From positions 142,626-206,625 of the forward strand of contig NZ_LHVO01000052.1 of the NCBI RefSeq assembly GCF_001269925.1: 64,000 nt of DNA. The letters are read 5' to 3'. The position numbers and the translations under genes are program-made. Shown one piece after another: positions 52,261 to 59,647 of this stretch (positions within the stretch are counted from its first letter, which is position 1; each line of letters opens with the position of its first letter). This DNA is from Pseudomonas sp. MIACH (lineage in GTDB: Bacteria; Pseudomonadota; Gammaproteobacteria; Pseudomonadales; Pseudomonadaceae). The notes beneath the pieces were generated by a model, which made no database searches, was not told where the DNA came from, and worked only from the letters and a program-made list of their open reading frames with translations.

Positions 52261-52273
52261 GCGCAATTTGCGC
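52261..52273. promoter_or_regulatory. Palindromic operator candidate at the XRE start
   Basis: GCGCAA-T-TTGCGC, a perfect 13-bp palindrome ending two bases before the XRE start codon. Placement over the ribosome-binding region fits autoregulation. Confidence 0.55.
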
Positions 52274-52275
52274 GC

Positions 52276-52530
52276 ATGACTCAAGACTACGAACAGCTAC
52301 GTCTGCAACTGGCGGAAAACATCCGCTTGATGCGGCGCGTGAAAAACCTTTCCCAAGAGCAGCTCGCGCTAATGGCCGAGGTCGATCGCACCTACGTTAG
52401 TCAAATTGAACGATGCACGGGCAATCCGTCGTTGTTAGTTCTTTGTAAGCTCGCGAGCGTTTTCGAAATTACCGCAGATCAGTTACTTGTGGAACCCGAG
52501 GTACTGCGTAGCTCCCTTCACGCCAAATAA
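52276..52530 (+). CDS. XRE family regulator, C-protein-like (84 aa)
   Basis: Almost entirely a helix-turn-helix: ENIRLMRRVKNLSQEQLALM, then DRTYVSQIERCTGNPSLLVL and KLASVFEITADQLL. Size and sequence resemble controller proteins of restriction-modification systems and small phage repressors. There is no Shine-Dalgarno sequence; a palindrome occupies that place. No restriction enzyme gene is adjacent. Confidence 0.82.
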   Translation: MTQDYEQLRLQLAENIRLMRRVKNLSQEQLALMAEVDRTYVSQIERCTGNPSLLVLCKLASVFEITADQLLVEPEVLRSSLHAK

Positions 52531-52635
52531 TAGTCTTACGTATCACAAAGCCGATAGATTGGCCTTCATAATATCCGCTGACAATCTCCAGCCCCTCACC
52601 GATTCTGCCCAGGCCATACATATTGAGCCTGGATT

Positions 52636-53592
52636 ATGACTGCCGTCTATTCGTCAATATCGCCCGCAAGACTACGCCCCTTGGCGCTGAGCATCCTACT
52701 GGCATGCGGCCCAAGCGTGGCGCTGGACACCGGAAGCATCACGTCCTCCGTGCTTTCGCCAGAGTGTCTCGAATACAGGGTCGTCGGCATTTGCTTCTGG
52801 CTGCTCTGCACGCCATTCGGCTGCACAATCAAAACCTCGACCAAGGTTCGTCATTTCATTCCTGAACTGGTGGTCTCAAGCTACACCGCTACGGGCAATA
52901 ACCCATGGACCGAGATGGCCACCCTCTCCTCTCCTATCAGCGGTGCGGAAGGTGGCGGCAATCTGATCACGCCGAGCGCTCAGCGCAACAACCTGCCCCG
53001 TTTCAAGAACGTTGATGGTATCGGCCACCCTGGCGGATGGGCAGCCACGCAACTGGCTTCGCAATCCGGCTACGCCTGCGCCAGCGGCGCAACTGCGTTT
53101 ATGCCTTACTACTTGAGTACCTTGGACTCACTGGCTTGGCGCCATGGGATACCGGAAAATTTCTACCCCGAGTCACTTGTGCCTGGGATCCGCGAAGTCG
53201 GCAGTCAAGTCTTAGGAAGCATGTGGGGTAACATTTATCCCCGGCAGGGTTTTCTGGTACAGCCCGACGATTTCAAGGCAGCCGCAGTCATGGCACAACG
53301 GGCCGGTGATGTGGTTACCCGAAACTGGCAGACGCATGTGTACTTACCACTCACACCAGCCAAACGCGACGGCTACTGGCCACCCGGCCCGATCGTCGAA
53401 AACGACGCTTCGACCCACAAATGGCAATTGCTCTCCCCCCAAATTCAGCCCACGTGCGCCATCTTCCCCAGCAATCCAGTCCAGAGCGCGGATGGCGGCT
53501 ACGCCTGGTCGCTTTGGCGTCCCTATAGCTGCTGCAAACGTGAGGGACAGACGTTTCTATTCAGCATCGACTTCGAAGGAGGTGCTTCATGA
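52636..53592 (+). CDS. ICE protein TIGR03756 (PFL_4710, TraU-like) (318 aa)
   Basis: Signal peptide (RLRPLALSILLACGPSVALD), then a cysteine-rich start (SPECLEYRVVGICFWLLCTP, FGCTIKTSTKV) characteristic of TraU proteins, and a conserved end YAWSLWRPYSCC. Periplasmic, needed for DNA transfer in F-like systems. The ribosome site is weak. It overlaps the next gene as ATGA. Confidence 0.9.
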   Translation: MTAVYSSISPARLRPLALSILLACGPSVALDTGSITSSVLSPECLEYRVVGICFWLLCTPFGCTIKTSTKVRHFIPELVVSSYTATGNNPWTEMATLSSPISGAEGGGNLITPSAQRNNLPRFKNVDGIGHPGGWAATQLASQSGYACASGATAFMPYYLSTLDSLAWRHGIPENFYPESLVPGIREVGSQVLGSMWGNIYPRQGFLVQPDDFKAAAVMAQRAGDVVTRNWQTHVYLPLTPAKRDGYWPPGPIVENDASTHKWQLLSPQIQPTCAIFPSNPVQSADGGYAWSLWRPYSCCKREGQTFLFSIDFEGGAS

Positions 53593-54971
53593 GTCGGCTT
53601 CTCGCACGACCATGGTTGGGCGCGATGAGTCTGTTGTTCTGTGGACTGTTTGCCATGGCCACGCATGCCCACTCCGCCGAAGGCGATTACCGCCTGGGCA
53701 CTCAAGGCGAAGTGCTTGATGACCGCGTGATGTACACCATTGGTGGCGGCTCGGCAGTCGGTTCACCGAGTTCGCTCTATCGACCCAGTGGTCTCGGTGT
53801 CGGTGGTTCTTGGCGAGCGAACATGATGTGCGGAAACATGAGCCTCACCAACACCCTGCAAAACCAGCTGAACGGCGTCACCGAAGGTTTCCAGCAGATC
53901 ATGGGCAGTATCGTGCAGAACGCGACCCAAGCCGTTATGTCGCTGCCGGCCTTGATCATACAGCGCGCCAACCCAGGTCTCTATGAGTTGCTAAGTAACG
54001 GGGTGATGCAGGGGCGCATCGACTTCGACCGCTCCAAGCTGACCTGCCAGGCCATGGCCGAAAAGATGGCGGACAAGGTCGGTCAAGCTGGCTGGGGCGC
54101 GCTGGCCAAGAACCAAGAAATGCAAGGCAATCTGGAGCAAACCGGCGGTGATGCGGTGGCCGCGGTGAAAAACACCGAGGCCCATAACGGCAACAATGGA
54201 GTGGCCTGGGTCGGCGGTTCAAAGGCCGGAGGTGATGGGCAGACGCCCATTCGTGTGACTTCCGACGTGGTGCGCGCGGGCTATAACCTGCTGCATAACC
54301 GGTCAGTAGATGACAGCACCTCAATCAATAGCAGCGACTGCTTAGGTGGGACTATTTGTCAGACCTGGGCTTCGCCCCAAGAGGAAGCCGAATGGGCCGT
54401 TCGCGTACTGGGCGAGAGCGAAGTCGCGACCTGTGACAGCTGCGAAACCCTGCGCGCGACCGCGGGTAGCGGATTGACGCCGTTGATCCAGGAGGCCTAC
54501 GGCGAGCGACTGAAATCCTTGCAAGGGTTGCTATCGGGCTCTCTGCCGCCTACCCCTGACAACCTTGCGAAAGCCTCGAGCCCAATGCTGCCGGTGACCC
54601 GTGGCGTGGTTGAAGCCCTGCGCGACGATCCCGACCAGGATCTGCTGGCACGACGCCTGGCCAGCGAGACAGCCTTGTCCAGCGTACTCGACAAGGCGCT
54701 CCTGCTACTGCGTACGCTGCTGGCGGGCAGTCACGAACCGAACATCGCTTCCGCCGAGCCGGCGCAAATCGCCTTAACGAAAAACATCGACGCCCTGGAG
54801 CGCGAAATACGCCTGCTGCAGACCGAACTGCAGGTTCGCCAGCTGCTGGCTACCAACACCGCCAGCCTTGTGCTCGATCGGCATGCCGGTGGTGCCGATG
54901 CTTCGCGTAAAGTCGAGCAAGGCGACCCCGAGCCCGGTCGACTCAATGATGCTGACGCCAGACGAAAGTAA
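53589..54971 (+). CDS. ICE protein TIGR03755 (PFL_4711, TraH-like) (460 aa)
   Basis: Signal peptide (MSLLFCGLFAMATHAHSAEG), then YTIGGGSAVGSPSSLYRPSG and WRANMMCGNMSLTNTLQNQL. The C-terminal ~70 residues form a coiled coil (ALEREIRLLQTELQVRQLLA). By position it corresponds to TraH, a periplasmic pilus-assembly factor. The neighbour 54975 follows after 3 bp. Confidence 0.9.
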   Translation: MSRLLARPWLGAMSLLFCGLFAMATHAHSAEGDYRLGTQGEVLDDRVMYTIGGGSAVGSPSSLYRPSGLGVGGSWRANMMCGNMSLTNTLQNQLNGVTEGFQQIMGSIVQNATQAVMSLPALIIQRANPGLYELLSNGVMQGRIDFDRSKLTCQAMAEKMADKVGQAGWGALAKNQEMQGNLEQTGGDAVAAVKNTEAHNGNNGVAWVGGSKAGGDGQTPIRVTSDVVRAGYNLLHNRSVDDSTSINSSDCLGGTICQTWASPQEEAEWAVRVLGESEVATCDSCETLRATAGSGLTPLIQEAYGERLKSLQGLLSGSLPPTPDNLAKASSPMLPVTRGVVEALRDDPDQDLLARRLASETALSSVLDKALLLLRTLLAGSHEPNIASAEPAQIALTKNIDALEREIRLLQTELQVRQLLATNTASLVLDRHAGGADASRKVEQGDPEPGRLNDADARRK

Positions 54972-54974
54972 GCC

Positions 54975-55283
54975 ATGAAACGTTCACGGCTATTCACTTT
55001 GCTTTCAGGTCTGGGCATTACCGCGGCGATGATCCTGAGCGTCGCACTGGTCGCCTGGATCGGCCTCACTGCACTGGGTAGTTTCGAGGCCTGGCAGCAG
55101 GCATTCGCATCCGTAAGACCTTATCTGCGGTGGTGGCGTGCCTTGCTATACAGCGCCCTCTTTGCGATCTGGTGGGATCTACTTCGACGCTACCGACATC
55201 GACCACAGGATCGATTGCGCGTGAAGTGCATCGGAGCGTTAGGGCTCGTGCTCGTTACTTGCGTCGAACTCACCCGACTGTGA
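54975..55283 (+). CDS. Small membrane protein between TraH-like and TraG (102 aa)
   Basis: Two or three membrane helices: LLSGLGITAAMILSVALVAW (~9-28), a segment near 55-70 (ALLYSALFAIWWDLL) and a C-terminal IGALGLVLVTCVEL. No named family. It is commonly found in this place as an integrating-element membrane protein. Tight spacing shows it belongs to the transfer operon. Confidence 0.75.
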   Translation: MKRSRLFTLLSGLGITAAMILSVALVAWIGLTALGSFEAWQQAFASVRPYLRWWRALLYSALFAIWWDLLRRYRHRPQDRLRVKCIGALGLVLVTCVELTRL

Positions 55284-55293
55284 GGCCACCACC

Positions 55294-56838
55294 ATGCTCA
55301 TGAGCACCAACAGCTACCTCGAGTTTTACCTCTCTCTGCTGGCCTGGATCATCAATAACGGCCTCTGGAGTGTCCTTTCCGACACCGGGCTATTCGCCGC
55401 GCCCTTTGGTGCAATCATCTTGCAGGAATGGTTGTCTGCCCGTCAGCAAGGCGCGGATGAAGGCAACAAGGGACTGCTCTCGGTACCGCGGATCGAGAAC
55501 CGGTTGTGGCTGGCCTACATCGTTGTGTTGTTCGGTTGCGCGCCTGTGTTTCCGTTGAGCCTCTCGTCAATGACGTTCGATGATGCGGCGAGTCAGCGCT
55601 GCGGCGTGAGTGTGGCCAAACCAGAAGAAACTGCCTGGGGGACGACCTTCAATACCATTGGCGGACGCTCTGCCAATGTGCCGATCTGGTGGTTCCTGGT
55701 ACATGCCTTGAGCAAAGGCGTGACTGCGGCGGCCACCGCCTCCATCCCTTGCGCACCGGATATCCGACAAATGCGCATGGAGATCGACAGCTCGCGCATC
55801 GACAGTCAGGTCCTGCAGCAGGAAGTTGCCGACTTCACCCGCGACTGCTACGGCTATTCCCGCTCTCGGCTGTTCACCAACCGTCCGCAGTTGGACAAGG
55901 CACAAAGTCACGACGCGTCCTGGATCGGCTCAAGCTATTTTCTCGACACTCCGGGCTACTACGACACCGATCGCTCACGTACACCGCGCGTCAACTGGCC
56001 GTATGACGACAACCGCGATGTTTCCTTGCCGCGGTTGGAGAATGGCGCGGGCTACCCCACCTGCAAGCAGTGGTGGAGCGACAGTGGTGTTGGGCTACGC
56101 GAGCGCTTGATCGAGCAGGTCGACCCTTCGCTGCTGACTCAGCTGAAAGGTTGGTTGACTGGCCGTTCGAGCAACGAGATCGAAGATGCCACCCTGCGTG
56201 AGCTGGTCAGCCCGCGCCAGCAATCGATGTCCATGTCGCCCGGACAGGTGTATCAGGACTACGGCTCCAGCGCTCGTGGAGGTTCGATCAATCAGGGTCT
56301 CAATAACCTGGCCACCAATACTGGATTGGCACTGGGTTCCTTCAGTAATTTTCCCGCAATGAATGCGCTACGCGCCGCCCTGCCGATGGTGCAGGCGTTC
56401 CTGATCATGGGCGTCATCATCAGCTTGCCGTTGATCCTGCTGGTCAGTACCTACCAGCTGAAGACCGTCATGACGGTGACGTTCGCGCTGTTCACCTTAC
56501 ACATGCTGAGCTTCTGGTGGGAACTGGCGCGCTGGGTCGACTCCAGTATGCTCGATACGCTGTACAACCAAGTTTCGGCTTCCAATCAGGTACTGTTGTC
56601 GCTGCCCACATCCGGCTTCATGGATGGGACTGTCACCGCGCAGGTGATCGAGTATGTGATGGGGGCGATGTTCATCGTGCTACCGATGCTGTTTCTCGGG
56701 GCAATGAGTTGGGCCGGATATAGCGTAGGTTCAGGCGTAGAAGGAATGCTCACCAGGGGAACCCACGCAGCACAGACAGCGAGCTCTAACGGGACCTCTC
56801 AGTTGATGAGCGGTGCAAGAATTGTTTCGCGTAAATAG
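55294..56838 (+). CDS. traG: TraG N-terminal domain conjugation protein (514 aa)
   Basis: A polytopic inner-membrane protein: helices near ~10-45 and ~60-85 and three to four around 365-480. The N-terminal YLEFYLSLLAWIINNGLWSV is the TraG-N (PF07916) start. F-plasmid TraG has a long C-terminal domain for mating-pair stabilisation; this ~500-residue ICE form lacks it. GAGG precedes ATG 55294; ATG 55300 is also possible. It ends convergently with the DUF3742 gene. Confidence 0.9.
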   Translation: MLMSTNSYLEFYLSLLAWIINNGLWSVLSDTGLFAAPFGAIILQEWLSARQQGADEGNKGLLSVPRIENRLWLAYIVVLFGCAPVFPLSLSSMTFDDAASQRCGVSVAKPEETAWGTTFNTIGGRSANVPIWWFLVHALSKGVTAAATASIPCAPDIRQMRMEIDSSRIDSQVLQQEVADFTRDCYGYSRSRLFTNRPQLDKAQSHDASWIGSSYFLDTPGYYDTDRSRTPRVNWPYDDNRDVSLPRLENGAGYPTCKQWWSDSGVGLRERLIEQVDPSLLTQLKGWLTGRSSNEIEDATLRELVSPRQQSMSMSPGQVYQDYGSSARGGSINQGLNNLATNTGLALGSFSNFPAMNALRAALPMVQAFLIMGVIISLPLILLVSTYQLKTVMTVTFALFTLHMLSFWWELARWVDSSMLDTLYNQVSASNQVLLSLPTSGFMDGTVTAQVIEYVMGAMFIVLPMLFLGAMSWAGYSVGSGVEGMLTRGTHAAQTASSNGTSQLMSGARIVSRK

Positions 56839-56858
56839 AGCTCAAAATAACCAATAGC

Positions 56859-57224
56859 CTACTTCAGAGAACCCCATTTATCGTAACGCTCAGGCCGAGA
56901 CGGTCTATGCATTGGATCGTCGAGATCGTCACTACCTGGAGCGTCTGAACCCTGAAATGGGATAGCTGCTAATACGACAATTGTGCACATCAGCATAAAC
57001 AACCAGAAGCTGACAAAAAGAAATGCTCCGAACAGAGCGAGCTTGGCAGTCAGAAAACTCCCGCGAACAAGAAATTTACTTGCGGGCACACCTGCGGCCT
57101 CCGCACGCTCAACCACGTGGGATTCAAAAGTTTTCAACCTAAGGTAACCACGCTTCACCGACAGACCACAGACATACGCCCAGCGGTGGGCACGTGAATT
57201 CTGAACAGGTTGTTGAGTCGGCAT
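56859..57224 (-). CDS. DUF3742 family membrane protein (121 aa)
   Basis: N-terminal RAHRWAYVCGLSVKRGYLRL, a membrane hairpin at ~60-90 (TAKLALFGAFLFVSFWLFML) and a hydrophilic end (DDPMHRPSRPERYDKWGSLK). DUF3742 genes lie antisense after traG in many elements of this type. Function unknown. Confidence 0.8.
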   Translation of the reverse strand: MPTQQPVQNSRAHRWAYVCGLSVKRGYLRLKTFESHVVERAEAAGVPASKFLVRGSFLTAKLALFGAFLFVSFWLFMLMCTIVVLAAIPFQGSDAPGSDDLDDPMHRPSRPERYDKWGSLK

Positions 57225-57380
57225 GGTCTCACCCTCTTCTGAGCGTTTTCATGGTTGAGCCTTGAGGAATAGCCTACTACCGAAAACGGCCCATGCCTGA
57301 CCGTATATCAGTTTCCCCGGTCGAAAAATCCTCATTGGAAGCCAGAAGACAAGTCCCGTGAACCAGCGTCTCTACAGCGA

Positions 57381-57408
57381 TTGACCCAGATAAATCGTAC
57401 GATTAAAT
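57381..57408 (+). promoter_or_regulatory. Candidate promoter with palindromic spacer
   Basis: TTGACC, then after 16 bp TTAAAT (57403-57408). The spacer contains the palindrome AATCGTACGATT, a possible operator. The copy-A promoter has the same layout relative to its leader element, including a shared ACAAGG just downstream. Confidence 0.5.
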
Positions 57409-57422
57409 ACAAGGTACGGATC

Positions 57423-57558
57423 GCTGTTATCGACAGCACTTTCCCAGGTAGCCAGAACCTTCAAGGCTACGTCACTTCGATGATGGTTCTTCCCAAGTGC
57501 GATTAGCGTTCGGTGGCTCGCACGGTGACCGTTGCCGCGGTGATGAACGCCTACTCCT
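57423..57558 (+). ncRNA. Structured 5' leader element, copy B (pseudoknot predicted)
   Basis: Hairpin GCTGT/ACAGC (57423-57437). Stem TAGCC/GGCTA (57449-57453 with 57465-57469), whose loop AACC (57456-57459) can pair with GGTT (57485-57488). The nested stem is TCA/TGA around a TTCG tetraloop, where copy A has CCAC/GTGG: its outer pair changes from C-G to T-A, while one inner pair is lost. The GCG-AGC/GCT-CGC hairpin follows. Same spacing as copy A with one single-base gap. Confidence 0.6.
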
Positions 57559-57678
57559 CATCTAAGTGCCTTCCGAGCTTCGCCCGCCAGGCAAGCTTCT
57601 TGTTTTTCTTCAACCCACTGCAGGGAAATCTTTCCCCGCGCGGGACAGGTTTCTTCGAGTTTTCAACGGAGACATACC

Positions 57679-58005
57679 ATGCCCGACTCACTTACACCGG
57701 AAATACTGAACACCCTTCGGTTACCCATCGTGTTCACACCTGGCGCGTGGCAACGTGCTGTACTGCTCGAGCAATCCGATCATGCTGAGAAGCTGCAGGT
57801 CGATCGGTTGAGCCTCGTGTTGCGCGCAGCCTTCGAAGCCCACCTGGCCTATCCACATAAGTCTTACGTGCTGTTCGAGGTAATGCATATTGAACCAGCC
57901 GATCACTTAGACCACGACCCGTTGCTGCAATTGAGTCTGAGCTTACTCCAAGAACCGGGTCAACCTGGCGCCTTGCTGATCGCGCTTGCAGGAGAACAGC
58001 GCTAA
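57679..58005 (+). CDS. ICE-conserved hypothetical protein (108 aa)
   Basis: No family recognised with confidence. Soluble, acidic, mostly helical, e.g. LPIVFTPGAWQRAVLLEQSD and LSLVLRAAFEAHLAYPHKSY. It is preceded by leader element B and by ACGGAG ten bases before the ATG. The leader is shared with DUF3577 and the ArdC-like gene lies 132 bp downstream, so a role in handling transferred DNA is suggested but not shown. Confidence 0.65.
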   Translation: MPDSLTPEILNTLRLPIVFTPGAWQRAVLLEQSDHAEKLQVDRLSLVLRAAFEAHLAYPHKSYVLFEVMHIEPADHLDHDPLLQLSLSLLQEPGQPGALLIALAGEQR

Positions 58006-58137
58006 GCGCAATGGGCGGCGCCCACCTCCACATTCGGACGGCCTGCAAGACCTGCATCAATCCAACCCATCACCCAACCGGGGAACCCTCCCCCGACGGG
58101 CAAGGCGTTCCTCCGTTTTTCTCTCGAGGAAATTGCC

Positions 58138-59097
58138 ATGCGCGATATCTACCAAGACGTGACAGACAAGATGGTTAAAGCTTTGGACCAAGGCGTTACC
58201 CCCTGGATCAAACCCTGGTCATCAAATGGCTCCGCTTACATCCGTCATCAGCCCTATCCCGTCAACGCCATCACGCGACGTCCGTATTCGGGCATCAATT
58301 TACCGCTGCTCTGGGCCGAGGCCAGGTTGCAGGGGTTCACTCAAGATCGGTGGCTGACCTTCAATCAAGCCAAAAAAGCGGGTGGGCACATCCGTAAGGG
58401 TGAGCACAGCACCCTGGCGGTGCTCTACAAGCCGATGGAGCGCGAGGAACAGACCGAGTCAGGCCAACCCGTACTTGATGAACATGGTCAGCCCAAGGTC
58501 GCTCACTTCGGTATTCTCAGGACGCATTTTCTGTTCAACATCGAGCAAACGGAAGGGCTCGAAATGCTCAATGACATCCTGCTCGAGACGGAACCGAGTG
58601 ATCCCTTCCAGCCCAACAGCGTCGCGAAAAATCTGCTGTTAAGTTCAGGTGCACGCATCGTTCATCGGCCTGCCGACGAAGCCTTTTACCACCCGATCAG
58701 GGATCTCATCCAACTGCCGACAAAGGCACAATTTCATGATGAAAGCGGGTACTACGCCACCGCACTACACGAGCTGACGCACTGGACCGGGCATCACGCT
58801 CGGTTGCAGCGCGAAGGCGTGACGTCACCCTATCCGTTCGGCTCGCCAGGCTACGCGTTTGAGGAGTTGATCGCCGAGATGGGCGCTGCTTTTTTATGTG
58901 CCTACGCCGGTATACAGGGGGAGCTGCGGCACGAGGGCTACATCGACTCCTGGCTCGGCCTGCTCAAAGCTGACAGACGCGCGATCTTTCGCGCCAGTGG
59001 TCAGGCCCGAAGCGCCTCGGAGTATGTACTCAACCTGGAGCAGCAACTGAAGCAGATGGAAATGGATGACTCACGATGCATGAACGATGAAGTTTGA
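58138..59097 (+). CDS. ardC: ArdC-like antirestriction protein, zincin metallopeptidase (319 aa)
   Basis: N-terminal ssDNA-binding domain (RDIYQDVTDKMVKALDQGVT, then PWIKPWS and NAITRRPYSGINLPLLW). C-terminal zincin domain with HELTHWTGHHARL (~215-227) and a downstream glutamate in YAFEELIAEMGAAF. ArdC proteins protect incoming single-stranded plasmid DNA from restriction. AGGAA precedes the ATG. A terminator follows 29 bp after the stop. Confidence 0.9.
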   Translation: MRDIYQDVTDKMVKALDQGVTPWIKPWSSNGSAYIRHQPYPVNAITRRPYSGINLPLLWAEARLQGFTQDRWLTFNQAKKAGGHIRKGEHSTLAVLYKPMEREEQTESGQPVLDEHGQPKVAHFGILRTHFLFNIEQTEGLEMLNDILLETEPSDPFQPNSVAKNLLLSSGARIVHRPADEAFYHPIRDLIQLPTKAQFHDESGYYATALHELTHWTGHHARLQREGVTSPYPFGSPGYAFEELIAEMGAAFLCAYAGIQGELRHEGYIDSWLGLLKADRRAIFRASGQARSASEYVLNLEQQLKQMEMDDSRCMNDEV

Positions 59098-59126
59098 TCA
59101 TTACCGCACCGCTGCAATCGCATCAC

Positions 59127-59158
59127 AGGGCCCAACGCGAGTTGAGCCCTTTTTTTTT
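59127..59158 (+). terminator. Rho-independent terminator after the ArdC-like gene
   Basis: AGGGC and GCCCT flank an inner CAAC/GTTG stem with one mismatch and loop GCGA, followed by T9. Confidence 0.85.
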
Positions 59159-59227
59159 CGCCCAGAAAACCCCATGCCGCGGGGCTCTGATGCAAAGAGT
59201 CAGAGGTGGGCACACACCCGCAGCCTG

Positions 59228-59425
59228 TCATTCCGCATCCAGGTTCTGCGCCAGAAAATCCACCAGCTCAAGCGGACTTCGGCTGTCGATCACCTTGTAG
59301 ATCAGATCGCGTTTACTGCGCGGCAACTTCTTGACCACGCTCTTCGCCGAAGCCCTGACGGCTTCGTCGGTCCCATGGATACGTGCCGCGAGCAGCAGCA
59401 CGAGCGTGGCGTCAGTGAGGTTCAT
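59228..59425 (-). CDS. Small hypothetical protein (65 aa), antisense
   Basis: Begins MNLTDATLVLLLAARIHGTD and continues with a basic helical SAKSVVKKLPRSKRDLIYKV. Composition is protein-like but no ribosome site is clear and no family is known. It lies between the ArdC-like gene and the relaxase, the area where an origin of transfer may be expected. Confidence 0.45.
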   Translation of the reverse strand: MNLTDATLVLLLAARIHGTDEAVRASAKSVVKKLPRSKRDLIYKVIDSRSPLELVDFLAQNLDAE

Positions 59426-59647
59426 GGCAAGACCCAAAAAAGATGCACCGCAGTGTACCGACTCTTGTCTTTTCCGTACTACCCCCCAACAAAACGGTGC
59501 CTAGCAGTATCCATATTCCGATTGCCGCACAAAGGGACACGAGCCAAAAGGACGGGTAAGGGTTGGAAGGGAATGGGGACTCAAGGGTAAGAGCTCTATC
59601 CGAAAAGGCTAAAAGGCCACTGACCCAGCCACTTCCCGGAGGTCACG

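Larger units (their letters stand above)
57225..57678. other. Gene-free leader region after DUF3742
   Basis: 454 bp with a promoter-like sequence, a 12-bp palindrome AATCGTACGATT (57393-57404) overlapping it, leader element copy B, and a small GGGAAA-TC-TTTCCC stem (57623-57636) before the next ribosome site. No gene seen. Confidence 0.6.
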
